Shown here in pieces: positions 50,657 to 63,279 of a DNA stretch of 64,000 nucleotides. Numbering within the stretch: the stretch's first letter is position 1; each line of letters starts with the position of its first letter. A program made the position numbers and the translations under genes. The notes beneath the pieces are model-generated. The model did no database searches. It had not been told where the DNA came from and worked only from the letters and a program-made list of their open reading frames with translations. This stretch comes from Dillenia suffruticosa (lineage: Eukaryota; Streptophyta; Magnoliopsida; Dilleniales; Dilleniaceae): assembly GCA_033439265.1 (NCBI GenBank), contig JAVTVX010000026.1:14695001-14759000 (forward strand), read 5' to 3'.

Positions 50657-51639
50657 TTACTTCCAATATCTAGATTTGGCGATGCGTGTTAACTTTGAAT
50701 ATTGAAATGCATCCAAAGATCTCATTTTCCAGATGTTGACAAGGAAAACTTAACTAGCTAAGCTCCATAATTGGTTGATCGCTGATGATGGCATGGACAT
50801 CATCTTTGCTCAAGAGTTTCATAATCAGGCAGAAAAGAGGGGGCAAACCTACTCAGCTTTTCCACCATGCTGGTGCTCCTTAATTTCCTAGTATGATCTG
50901 GTAGGGGAAAAACAACACAAGAAGAACAATTTATGCAGGGTGTCATCTTATAAAAAGGTGCAGATTCACAAGCCCTCCGCTTATCATAATCTAATCAAGA
51001 AAGCTGAGGTGCAAGAAATTTTCTGGAAAAAAATATGCCCATCAATTTATTTTCACCAAATGTCTAGAAGATATGGTTTGATGGAACCATCACAAAGCGA
51101 CACTGATCAAGGCCCATCCAGAAACTAGCAGTTTTACCATGATGGAAGTGGATTGACAGAAACAAAGCTAGCCCATAGGCATTGCCACAACAGTGAGGGC
51201 CATCGCTGTCCTAGAGCTATAGGGAATGAAGTATCTGGAAATCATCCGTTTTACGGATGGATGGATTCACTTGTTACGTGTTGCGGTTATACTGTGACTG
51301 TTGCGTATGTAGCAGACCATATTGGTTAAGGCAGCAACTGATACTGTTACATAGCAGCCAGTCCAGTTTTAAGTATCTGTGCTCACAAGGCTATTTATTT
51401 GGCATGCATAAGTTCCCATTTCTAAAAAGGCAATATAGTGGCTTGTACTTCTTATTCCTGACGGAAGGAATACTGTAGTCGAGAAATAGTCTGAGGATCA
51501 TGGCAATGAAAAGTAAGTCAGAGAAAGGATGTTTTCTGAGAAAATCCTTGGTGCTTACCATATTTTCCCGTGCATATCATAATTTCCATAAGGAGAAACT
51601 ATGAAGATGGCATTTGAAAGATTGAATCGTAGTTGTAGA

Positions 51640-51850
51640 CAATGGCGGATCCAGAACCCAAGGGCAGTGGGGGCAAAATATTTTCATGGAACAGAATAAT
51701 GATTTTAGTGGGTCGATTGATGATCTTAACAGGGGCAATATTTTGGATAGAATTGGGGCAATATTTATTTAGCATGTAAAAATTAATGAAATTATTTTGA
51801 TCTAGTGGGGCCAATTGCCCACCCTCATGTATATGTAGCCCCGCCACCGG
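51640..51850. mobile_element. Possible small inverted-repeat element
   Basis: The left end CAATGGCGGATCCAGA and the reverse complement of the right end, CCGGTGGCGGGGCTACA, share TGGCGG and flanking matches. Both ends adjoin GGGGC-rich words (GTGGGGGCA, GTGGGGCCA). No target duplication or coding potential was found, so the class is open. Confidence 0.35.
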
Positions 51851-54552
51851 TCGTATAAGTTTCCTTGGAAGCTTCTCATGGAAAACACTCATGTCTCAGG
51901 TATCTTATCATAAAATTCTCCCTTAGGTGTCATTTTGTTGGCATCTATCAGGAAAGATCTTATTTGCCTGAGAACTCATACCCTCTAGCTTATAAGGCTT
52001 ATATCGTAAACACGAGAAAATGGAATACTCAACATTTGGCTTCCATATTCCAGATAGAAAACAGGAGATAGCTCCAACCAATCATTCATTGAAATGCTTG
52101 GTTAACCCATGTGGTAAATCAATTCATTGAAGTGCCTATCCAGTTAGAAGAGATTAAAAGGAGAAGATTACCAGCAGCAGCATTGAGAACTTGCATAAAA
52201 GAAACTCACCAAGGCTTCTGGAGTTTGAGAATCGATCATATCATCCTTGGCCAGATGCCACATGGTCCTCAAAAAACACTAAAACACACAATTGTATGAG
52301 TGCACTTTTAGCAGTGTTTTTTCTTTGTTATTTGGATAAATAACACAAATAAATAAATAAATAAATAAAGGAAACCAAATAATTAACTGATGAAAACAAA
52401 AGAAAGCTACTGAACTCGAAACACCCCCCCCACCCAAACCCAAAGAAAAGAAACTCCAAAAGCAGATAAATAAGCAAAAAAAGGGACGCAAAGTGATGGC
52501 TTCTTACTCGGGTGAAAATCCATGCCACCAGAAACCATAGTTTTCCAGCAGTAATCTTCCTTTCGGAAAAGTTGTTAGATGCTACTGAGGAGGAGAAAAG
52601 GATAGCCTAAGAATTAGAGTTGGATCCACAATCAGTTGGGCATTCATGAATAGATCACTTTGTCTCATTTGAGTAAGTATGATGAATAAACAATAACATA
52701 AGTCATCTTACACAACTGTACCAAGTCTTACCAATATAATGAGTGGTTTTCTCATTTGTGGAACACCAAGTAGCCTTGCCATTGAAATGTACAATGTATC
52801 AAAATATATATATTTTTTGCTTGTCTTGTACTGGAGATGGTTGTGGTTTCGTAAGTCCGCCAAGGAAGTAAAAATACAGGTCAAAGCATGGATAATCCTT
52901 GGATCAAAGGATATCTTCATCCAGTGCAGATGCTCCTGATCTGGCGAGAGTCCACTGGAGTAAATGAGGATAGAAGAGGACATAGAATAGAAGTTTAGCA
53001 GACATTTTCCTCATTGAAGCTAGTAAGGGTAATAACAAGTATGCAACTGATGCACTCACACATGCAAGGAGATAAGTGCATGATTTGAGAATGGGCAAAG
53101 ATTTTGAAGAGCCCAAAGAGTATTTTCTCTAATAGACATTCCCAGCACCCCAGAAAAAGCAAAATACATATAGATCAAATAACTTGGCTAATGAAATGAC
53201 CACATGATCTAACATTAAGACACATATACATAAGTCATTCGGATTATGTTTTTTCGGTTTGTTATAGTCCAAGTAAAATCGCTTGTGATAAAGCAAAAGA
53301 AACGATGAAAATAGATGGATATGAACCACATCAAACCAACTTAGATGATGGGACAGGACTGATAAAATTAAACTTGGAGACTCTTCCAACAATCCGATTC
53401 AATCTGAAAATTGATTTCCTTTACTTTGCCTCAGATTATATAGCAACACAACAAAACCAAGAGACCTCTATGTGCCTATTATCTAACTTCAACATACTCT
53501 ACTCTTGGTCATAATCTTGTGGCTATTGCCCAGGTTACACTTATCACTAATAAAATATAGTCCAACATCACAAATAATTCCCTGAAACTTCAGATCTAGT
53601 TTCAAATAACTCCTGAAATTTTAATTACAATCAACTATGCCTCAAAAACTTTTGAAACAGGTTTCAATGTGCCCCTTAAGCAGATGATATTAAGCTTTTG
53701 TATCCAGCATCTCCCCTCGACTCCATGCAAGAATTTTAAACATGGCCTCCAAGTGTTCGTGAGACTTCCTCTCTTCTTTTTCTCGCCCCAGCCAAGGTTC
53801 ACAAAATTTTTGGCAATAACTAACATTATCCAATGAACCCTTTTGCTTTTTGATTTCTCTTTTCTTTGACAATAATATATATTTTCACAAGCATTCTATA
53901 TTAGGTTGCCACATAAATACTTCCTTTTTCTTGTTCCTTCTTTCCTCTCTCTGTAATGTATTATTTTTCATTGGATAGAGAAGGAAAAGAAGGTCATGAG
54001 GTTAGGTGCCTTTAACGTGATCTTTGAGTGAACAAAATCCTAGTTTTCCCCACTTATTGGGTTGATTGAGTTTTATTTCTTTTTTTTTGGGGGGGGGGGG
54101 GGGGTAATTAACTGCACTAAAAATTAAGGGCAGGTCTTATTTGTTGTTTTGGCCATAAACATAATATTAAACTGCAAAAAAAAAGCCTCTTAAAAATGAA
54201 CTCCACACACTCACATCCTTTAACTCCATAATTCTAAATTTGGCAAGAATAGAACTAGATATTAATCTACTACGTTAGAAGTCTTAATCTGCAAAGTTAC
54301 CTCAAAGATGATGAATCTTTGTACATATATCAACCTGCACCCACCAAAGCTCCAGACAACAGCATCCATTGCGGGATGGTGGAAATCCTTCCTGAACACA
54401 TTAATAGGTTTAACTCATTACTTTTGCGTTTGCACCAGCAGTTGAAAAATAGCACTAAAACCATGCATTTGCATTTACACCCATACCTCTGTTGTGAACT
54501 CCAAGACTTCAAATTTAAGTTGCCAGAAGAATACAAAAATGTTCTCTCCAAG

Positions 54553-57500
54553 CTAATCAGGAAACAAGCCACTTTTGATCATCAAAGAGAGTAGTTCAAA
54601 TGCTGAACTGAATTCACCAACTTGATTGAAAGTGTCAAGCATCGTGGTGCACAATTCTTCATCAGGAGAGATGCCGTTGTATAACATCATATGAAGAAAA
54701 GATTTTGCGGGAGCGATAAAGCTCCTTTTGCACAATCTATTGATGACGGCACCATAGTCATTCAGTGTAACATTGAATCCCAACTCTGCCATTTGCTGGA
54801 AGAGCTCCTTTGCCTTATAGACATCACCCTTTGCACAATGTGCTTTAATCATGGTTGTGAAAGCAACCTTGCTCAATCTGACACCTTGATTCTGAAGAAC
54901 AGTGTGTAGCCAATCAGCATCTTTTAATTCACCATATTGACAAATGCCATCAATGAGAACATTATAGGTTGCAGCACTAGGTTGTAAATTATGCATTAAC
55001 ATGTCATCGTGTAGTAGGAAAGCGTTCCTTGTGTCCCCAGTTCTGCAGAAACTTTGGATAATTGTATTATAGGTGATTTGATCTGGAAGTAAACCCTTAC
55101 AATACATATCATCAAGTATTTCCAAAGATTCTTGCATCTTTCCTTGCTTGCAGAGTCCTTTTATAACTACAGTATAAGTAATAGAATTAGGTTCCACAGC
55201 TTCAGCCTCCATCTCCAATAGAAGTTTAAGCATGCCATTCGTATTTCCTTGTTCGCTACATGCATTCATGAGAGTCGTATATGTAACTATGCTTGGAACC
55301 ATCCCATGCACCTTCATGACCTTGAACCACCTTCTAGCCCCAGCAAGTTTTCCTATTTTGCAGAAGGCATAAATAATAGAATTGAAAGTCACAACAGTTG
55401 GCATAATCCCTTTTTCTATAATTTGCACGTATAGTTTTACAGCCTCCCCAACATCACCTATTTTTGCATATTTGTCTATCATGATGTTATATATTACAAC
55501 ATCTACAACCAAGTCAATATTCACTAAGGAATCAAAATACATTCTTGCTACATTTATTGTATCTGTCTCACACAAACCTAATAGAATAGCACCATGCGAA
55601 AAAGAATTAGGAAAGATCTGCCTTGAGCACATGTCCTTGTACAGAAGAATAGCTGCCTCTACTTCTCCTTGCCGGCAGAACCCACTTATAAGAATAGAGT
55701 ATGTTGTGATATCTAGATTCAAGCCATTGGATTCCATCACATGAAGAAATTTCTTTGCTTCATGAACCCTGCCAGACTTGCACAAACTACTAAGCAAAAC
55801 ATTGTAGGATATAATGCTCATCTGAAACCCCCGTAAAAACATCTCCTTTAGCAACTTAAAGCCCTCCTTCATATTTCCTGTATGGCAATGCCCACATATC
55901 AATAGTGTGTACTTCACAAGATCGGGATCTAACTCCCTAAGCAGCACTTTCTGCATGACCTTCCATGCCCCACTAATTAATCCAAGCAAACGAAAGCCTT
56001 TGGCAATAGTGTTATAAGTTATGTTATCAGGTACCAACCCTTGTTTCTCCATATCATAAGCGAACTCTAGCGCCTCTTCCACAGAACCTGCTACACACAG
56101 TCCATGGATAAGGATGTTGTAACTGTAGGTATCAGGAACTAATCCATACTTCAACATCAGACAGAAGAATGACTTGGCAACACTAGTGAAGCCCATTTTG
56201 CAAAACCCTGACATCAGGGTGTTTAAAGAGACAACACTAGGTGAGATATCTTTTCTTTCCTTCTCAGAGAAATATGCAAGTGCATCTTCCATCTTGTACT
56301 GCTTGCACAGACCATCAATAAGAATGGCATTGGTGTACTCTGTTGGACGAATTCCATTTTCTATGATGTCATTATATACATCCCACATGATATCGGTGTG
56401 CCTAAGATTATACAACAAATTGTTGTAGGTTGATATAAATGGCTGAAAATTCAACCTTTTCATCTGGGCAAGAACAAATAGGGCATCCTGCACTAGCTCA
56501 TTTCTCGAATAAACAGAAACCAACATATCCCATACCTGGCCATTTGAGTCCCAGCCCCTGAACCTCTTCAACAACAACTCGCTCAAGACAGGTGCCGAAC
56601 CAGAGCCTGAAAAAAACACAACACTTGTTGAACCAACAGCATGGCCAATATCAAAGCCACAAAATGGTCAACCAAGCTAACCGAAGAGAAAGAAAACACA
56701 GGTGGAGCCTGGGAGAGGTTTGCCAACCAGCTTCAGAAAAAAAATACCCAGCTAATGTTAAATTTTCTCCATTAAGCTTGTTCACAAAACACAGTCAAAA
56801 CTACGGAATTTCAATACTTAAAAATAAATGGGCAAAATTATTAAGGCAGAATCATTTACTAAATGATAAAAACATATAATACACGCTATATATATGTATG
56901 CATGTGTATGTATGTGTGCGTCTGCGTGTATGTGTATGTGTTTGTGTGAGTGTGAGTGTGAGTGTGAGTGTGAGTGTGTGTGTGTGTGTATTCACTTTCA
57001 TTATCTTATTTTTCATGAGAAGGTCTAATAAGTTGCGTTTGGTTTTCATGACCTCATATTAAGCCATGCTTGTTGGCTACACGAGCTTATTTTCCATTAC
57101 ATAAAATTCAGAACTTAATCAATTCTTCTTATCAAACAACCCTTAATTTCCTTATCTTTTTCAGAATATACAATGTACCATAAAAACCATAGTTGTAAAA
57201 CATCCGGACAACAAAATACTAATTGAATTACAAATCATGCAAGCACCGCTAAAAACAAAAAATTGATAAAACAAAATCAAACCTTCATGATCAACGAACT
57301 CCTTCAAAACCTTACGCAACTTATTAAACCTTCTTTTCTTAGCCAAAATATGAGCTACGACAAACCAAGAAATTCGACAATGCTGAAACCCCAAATCGTT
57401 CTTTAACAAATTGAAGAGAAAAACAGCGGAGTTAGGGTTTTGCTCTCTCAAAATGTCAATGATGTCCTCAACTTGCTTAGCATTCAACGATAAAACTAGG

Positions 57501-57739
57501 GTTTTGAATTCAGGGCAGTTTAAAACTCTTCTGGGTCCGATGGTGTTGAAACCCGTAACAATTTGGCGAGCCAAAATCCTTAATGGGTCTGAAGTATCGA
57601 TCGTTGTGTCTTCAACGTCAATAGATTCCAAGGCTGAGACCGACAAAGGTTTGGTGAAAAACAGAAAATTTAGGGGTTGAGGTGAAAACGAGAGTAGGGG
57701 TTTTGCTTTGGCTCTCCATTGACGAAGAGGGTTTAGCAT
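54553..57739 (-). CDS. P-class PPR protein (At1g13630-like)
   Basis: Predicted 836-residue organellar RNA-binding protein with two exons, 57739-57283 and 56606-54553. The reading frame is open to 57874, but the only ATG before the conserved region is at 57739, giving MLNPLRQWRAKAKPLLSFSP, an Arg-rich targeting-like start. Exon 2 is a long array of canonical 35-residue P-type motifs, for example SYNILIHGLCVAGSVEEALE, TYNTIAKGFRLLG, TYSILISGFCRQGEVEAA and TYNVLIDGICQYGELKDA. No E or DYW domain follows, so RNA stabilisation or processing is more likely than editing. The single intron splits a Gly codon. The counterpart At1g13630 also sits beside RGF2 and a DNA glycosylase gene (from memory). Confidence 0.9.
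56891..56990. repeat. TG-rich microsatellite with GTGTGA hexamer units, in PPR intron
   Basis: A TGTATG/TGTGTA-type stretch leads into about five GTGTGA repeats and a GT tail. It lies inside the only intron of the P-class PPR gene. Confidence 0.85.
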
Positions 57740-59517
57740 GGAAGTGTAGGGTTTTAGGAGAGACGTTGCTCTTCCCGGCAATTTTGAAGAGTGAAAGAAA
57801 GAGAGAGAGATTTCATTCGTATGTGGCAGCTGAAGCCTTTGGCCCGGGCGAAGTGACGGTAGAAGAGAAGGCACGGAGGAAGTAAAAACGACTTCGTCCT
57901 TGGGTGTGTGTAACCTAAATTGAGACTGACTTGCCTACTTGGGCCTCAGCATGGGCTGCACGCACACCCCCAGGTTTTGCCTGCAGTGCAGTTCTACTTG
58001 GGCCTCATACACTGAGGTCTGGACCAATATATGTAGGGCTGGGATAGAACCCAGATATAACATTTGACCCACCCAGCCCATTTGTTCCTAATGCCCGTTT
58101 TTTTTTTTTATTATTATTTTCACCATCAAGCATTGCGGGGACTATTTTAGGGATTTGTTCTCTCAAATGCTTTTTCATCATTCTTAAATCTCGAATTTGA
58201 GATCTCTATTCAAAGGAATAAAATATCCGACTATTCAACGTGAAGGAGTTATAATCCTTTTTTAAATGGACCGCAAGGTAAAATAAAAACACCCAGAGAA
58301 CCAAAGACCGGGTTTTTTTTTTTTGGTTTGGGGTGGGGGGGGGGGGTGTGTTAGGTTATCAAGGAAAGGAAGAATGATTTCTTTTACTTGAAACGGAAAG
58401 TTGAACAAACCCAAATTGGACATTCAAAATTACTACAGAAAATTTTCAACTTAAATTAATTTTCCTAATATGTTTTATCAAAAATAAATTCACTCACATA
58501 GAAATTAGAATAATGTTTATAATTCACTCAAGAAAGATTTATCCTTTTTAAGGTTTTAAGAACTTATAAAGAGATAAAAAGTTAATTACATTTTGTGATT
58601 AGTCGATAATTGTAATTTATAAAATAAAATTTTAAAAATGTAAAACAAAAATAGTCGATGAACCTTTCTTTTGGATTTTGTGAAGGATCGGATTCATCGC
58701 AAGTGGTGTGCCCCTAAAATCTCTTGATATGGTATGCATTTTTGTATTTTTGTAACCTTTCTATAGTGAATAGTTTCCTAAATTTGATTTATATATGATT
58801 CTACAAATTGTCCTCTTTTTTTTTAAAAAAAAATAAACAAATACAAAAAGGGATTATCGACTATGATTATTCTCTTGAAAATATGCAATTTTAGAATCAC
58901 CTTTTTATCCCCTCTTTTCTTTTGGTGAGACTTCCATATCCAAAGTAGAAATATATATATAATATGAAACTCATATGCACCCAAAACTTTTGTTCTCTTT
59001 TTCTTTTTTTTTTTTTTGGGGGCGGGGGGGGGGGGGGGATAGTGCAGGTAAATTTGGGAGGCCAACAGGCTTTGAGTTCGATGGGCAATATGTGGAAAAG
59101 TATTTTTCGAGGGTCTTCTTTATCTTCATGTGACTATTAGCTTCTCTTTCTCTAGAGCATCATGAGATTCATGAGTTTGGGTTGCTAAGTAATTTTCCTA
59201 TCCAACTTGCTTCAACCCCCTTCCCCCAACTATCATTTGACCTCTCACATTTCATTAATCATCCCTAAATTTGATCTCCAACCACTGAGATTCAACATTC
59301 AGAGAACAAACCGAGAAGCGACTTGTGTTTTTTCTTAAACAAAATCTCTGTTCACTCATGAGAGTCCTTGTCAGGCGAGGATAGTGTTTGCCCATTTAAT
59401 TTTAAACCCAAAAAGGGTCTAATGTCAAAGACTAAAGAAAATGGGATGGATGGTCTATCTTTGTCTATGCAGGCAACAGGTTTTTCTCACTGCATTTGAG
59501 TAGCAGTCACGTTTAAG

Positions 59518-59554
<37 letters not shown>

Positions 59555-60489
59555 ACACTTGCATCGAGACAAACACTACAACTAAATCCAATCATCTCCC
59601 TCTCCTAATCTCTCCTAAACTATGACTTCTCAACATCTCCATGACCAAAAAACTACAAACAATTAACACCCCAAATGATAATCCATATATATATGTACGT
59701 ATATATATATGTATGTTCATGAACATTTCAAAATGTAGGATTAATAGTAATGGCAATTATAAGAATCATCAACATCTTGATTTCCTGTTTAACTCAAATC
59801 CCCACTTGTCCAGGTTGTGTGAAGTAAATTAAAGAATATTCAACTATCTTGATGGACTATTTCGCCTCAATGATCATGTCCTAATCCTCCATCTGAGTCT
59901 TATTAATCATATTAGGTTGTCAACATGGTAAAACCTTGAGAGCATGTTAGGTGATACAATCAAAATTACTGCGAGATAACCAACCAATGAGCATGTGCCA
60001 ATGGAAAGTAGGTGAGTTTTCCAAGAGTTATTGGGGGATCCTTTGACTTTTTTTTCCCTTCTGATCTGCCGATACCGAATTATCGAATTAATATGATTCG
60101 AGTACTGTGAAACTCAATTTAAGGTATGGTTCTTTCGGTATCTATTTTTTCATTTTTGAGACTCAAACTCAAATACTTAATTAAGGGAGTCGGTGTTCTG
60201 CACACATGAGACCCACAGGACATTGTTGGATCCTTTCATCTTTGAAATTTACAAAGGTCATTTTCAAGACCCATTATTTGCTGATACATAGTTTTAAGCA
60301 TGGTTGTGATTTTTGCTTAAAGAAGGTAAAATTATACTGCATTGCAGACCATAGTGAAATTCACGTTTTACCAACCAACATAGGAAAGTTTCAAGTTCAT
60401 ATTCATCTCCTATATAAATTTGAACACACCTTTGTGTCCTAGCAAGATTCAAAACCTAAACAAGAACAACATCCCTCATCTTTCCAAAC
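57740..60489. other. Divergent intergenic region between PPR and TAG-like genes
   Basis: PPR leader and promoter on the left, TAG-like promoter on the right. Contains two T-run/G-run compounds (58313-58348 and 59001-59038) and a GA tract (59521-59552). No exon supported. Confidence 0.5.
60411..60418 (+). promoter_or_regulatory. Probable TATA box of the TAG-like gene
   Basis: TATATAAA lies 72 bases before the ATG at 60490, leaving room for a leader of about 40 bases that is A/C-rich (ACAAGAACAACATCCCTC), as is usual for plant leaders. Confidence 0.6.
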
Positions 60490-62254
60490 ATGTCTAAACC
60501 CAAGGCCGATGTGAGAAAATATGTTTTTGAGAAAAGCAGAGGTCTGAAGGAGAAAGAAAAGACAATGACAACAACAACACAAACTTTTCTATCCAAACAC
60601 CTCAAGAAAATCTACCCGCTTAGCTTTCATAGAAGCAATTCATCCACTTCATTGTCTTCGATATCATCATCCCTATCATCCCAAAACTCTCTTGATTCTT
60701 CTCACACAGACACAACTTCTCCTCAGAAGGATCAGAAGGCCACGCTGCCACTTCCATCTCCTACTCGCAGCATGCCTTTGATCCCGGAGAAGAAAGAAAT
60801 AGTTCCAGTGCCAAACACTGTCCCACAACCTAGTATGGAATCCTTCCACAGGAGCTTGAAAAGGTGCAGCTGGATTACAAAGAACAGTGGTAAGGTTTAA
60901 CTTCTCCGGAACATAAAGGCATCGTCACTTTTAGTTATGTCCTTCCTATTGAAATTCCTAAATTTGTCTGTTCATAAAAATGTTTTCTTGACATTTACAC
61001 TTCGTGCTTTACATGGTTCCACTACCTTTTAATGTAAGACAGTGATTGCAGTCCACAAATGGGAAGTTCATTTCCTGCTTCTTTTAACTATATTCAGAAA
61101 AAGAAAAAAAAAAGATGAATATGAGAAACTGGAATGGAATAAAGTTTCTATATTTTTTGATGATCCAAATTAGTTGAGAGATAAACAACATAATCTACAT
61201 AAGGGAAGCTTGAAGTCTTTAATCCTAATCATGGCATTTAAATTTGACTGTTGGAACTTGTTCAGCCATTCCGTATACAATAAATGGTGCCATTACCATT
61301 CCAAGTTATCGACAATACTGCTGAATGGTTAAAAGTAGAAGGTAGAAACTATGGCTGCAGTGTCATGGTCTCTTTTAAGGACAATCAAATATACATGTGC
61401 CTTTTATTGTTCAGTAACTACTGCAGAAAAAATCTTTAATAAAAAATAATGTAACGTATTTGTCCAGATAAAGTTTATGTACAATTCCATGACGAGCGAT
61501 GGGGAGTTCCAATATATGATGACAAGTAAGTTTTCTGTTAATCCTACTAGTTACGTAGAAAGTGCATATAATCTTTGAGCCTAATTTGCATTATGCAGTC
61601 AATTGTTTGAGCTGCTTGCAATGTCTGGTATGTTGATGGATTACAATTGGACAGAAATCCTAAAGAAAAGGGAGGCTCTCAGGTAATAATACATTAAATT
61701 TTCAGAACTTCAAGTACAATAAGATTTTCATAATGTGGTTTGACTGATTTACAGAGAAGTTTTTGCTGGATTTGATCCTAACTTGGTAGCCAAAATGGGA
61801 GAGAAAGAGATATCAGAGATAGGCTCCAATAAGACACTCATGTTAGCCGAGAGTAGAGTGAGGTGCATCGTCGAGAATGCCAAATGCATACTCAAGGTAA
61901 GTTTTGGAAGGACCAAAAACATTGGTTTTTTTGCATTCGGTTGCTCAAATAATTCAGCTTCTAGTTTATGTGCAGATTGTCGGAGAATATAGTTCTTTCA
62001 GTGATTACTTGTGGGAGTTCATGAACTACAAACCAATAATTAACATCTACAGATACCCAAGAAAAGTTCCTCTAAGGACCACTAAAGCCGAGGCCATAAG
62101 TAGGGATTTACTAATCCGTGGTTTTAGGTTGGCCGGACCAGTCATTGTTCACTCCTTCATGCAGGCTTCTGGGATGACTAACGATCATCTCGTCGATTGT
62201 TTCAGATTCAGGGAATGTGTCAGCCTTGCAGAAAGGCCTTGGAGACAAGTTTAG
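60490..62254 (+). CDS. TAG-like DNA-3-methyladenine glycosylase I family protein
   Basis: Predicted 320-residue nuclear or organellar protein of the HhH-GPD TAG family, which removes alkylated bases. Exons: 60490-60889, 61468-61525, 61599-61682, 61755-61896, 61976-62254. The first 120 residues are a Ser/Thr-rich, plant-specific extension with FLSKHLKKIYPLSFHRSNSS. The TAG domain begins at KRCSWITKNS. The zinc ligands of bacterial TAG align with C126, H141 (VQFHDERWGVP), H299 and C303 (NDHLVDCF). W170 matches the base-stacking Trp46 of E. coli TAG. E. coli Glu38, which contacts the lesion base, aligns with S162 (LLAMSGML), and Tyr16 with F140. I recall other plant members having Ser at the Glu38 position, so activity may differ from bacterial 3-methyladenine excision. 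The end is SLAERPWRQV. Confidence 0.92.
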
Positions 62255-63189
62255 AATATAAACTTTTGTACTTTTTTCTTTTTCTTTTTTCTTAATCCAC
62301 ATTTTTAATAATAAAAAAAAATCTATTTCCTTGTGCATGCAAAGATGGTCGCATAGATTATGAAAGGAAATTGAAATATGTATATCACATAGGACCAACT
62401 TTGAAATTTTTAAGATTTTCTGTAACTGCTGTGTAAAAGAATCAAGAAACAGTCTAGCCTGCTTGGTCTATCTTGTAAATATTATATGGTATTTTATTTG
62501 ATGGAAAAAGATAAGGTTGATAGAACAATATAGTATTGCTACCTAATACCTATAACAATAATGTCTAATTAGAGTTATCCTATCAGTAAGTATTAGGAGT
62601 AAATAAACAAATCCCAACTTGATTGATTTCCAGAGATTATAATAAGATCAATAATAGTACCTGATAATAATTTGATTCGCTAAGTACACTTGGAGCGCAC
62701 ACAATTTTCTTATTTGGTCATTTTAGACTTGTTCCTAAGACTTAGTAGGTTGGCTGTTTATTCTGCAAATTTTATTTATCTGTCACGGGTGTAATGATTT
62801 GCAATCTTAGCCTATGTCATGATTTGTTCACTAAACCATCCCTAGACAATCATAATCCAACAAAGGGACTTTGGAATCTTTCTTCTCCCTTCTTGACTCC
62901 ATTATTTTTCTAAGTGGGGACAGTATAGTTCTTAGATTAGAACTTAGAAGTCAACTCTTTGTTCCACAAGTGAGAATCTAAAATGCTGTATTGGAGCAAA
63001 TGGCTCAGAATTTCTATGAAGAAAGGCCAAACAATTAGGATCTCAAAAAATGGTTTCCTTAGTTCTTGGCTAGAGGTTAATGGGAGAACCTTCAAGTTGG
63101 TAATTAGTATAACTCCAATTCACTAAGGTGGTATACCTTAGACCTGTTCTTCAAATTGAACTATAAACTTTAACAGATTCTGTTCTTTT

Positions 63190-63279
63190 TCCTTTTTGTT
63201 TTTTATTACACTGGGATTTGAACCCGGGATTACCGTATTGGGGGAGGGGAGCTGTGACCACTTGGCTGTTCCAGGACTA
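63190..63279 (-). mobile_element. Short tRNA-derived SINE-like copy, best preserved of its family
   Basis: On the minus strand: box A (CAGCCAAGTGGTCA), CTCCCCTCCCCCAATA, box B (GGGTTCAAATCCC) and an immediate A-rich tail. Box B is a perfect tRNA-type sequence. The absence of any body between box B and the tail separates this family from the longer SINE at 44735. Confidence 0.65.

Larger units (their letters stand above)
48817..54552. other. Long intergenic region between UGT89 and P-class PPR gene
   Basis: No gene could be supported in about 5.7 kb. It holds GT/CT (49055-49098) and CT/AC (50609-50656) microsatellites, an Au-like SINE (49945-50099), a degenerate inverted-repeat element (51640-51850) and two homopolymer compounds (52422-52440 and 54080-54104). 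Open frames of 60-100 codons here match no family. Those overlapping 54319-54594 are antisense to the PPR 3' end. Confidence 0.5.

Noticed and set aside
54319-54594. 91-codon plus-strand open frame
   Set aside because: Its right end is antisense to the PPR 3' coding region, and it matches no family.
57740-57874. Upstream extension of the P-class PPR frame
   Set aside because: No ATG in the extension; the first codon is GTG. The ATG at 57739 gives a plausible targeting peptide.
63190-63279. tRNA gene candidate on the minus strand
   Set aside because: Box B is perfect, but it runs directly into an A-rich tail without a closing acceptor stem.
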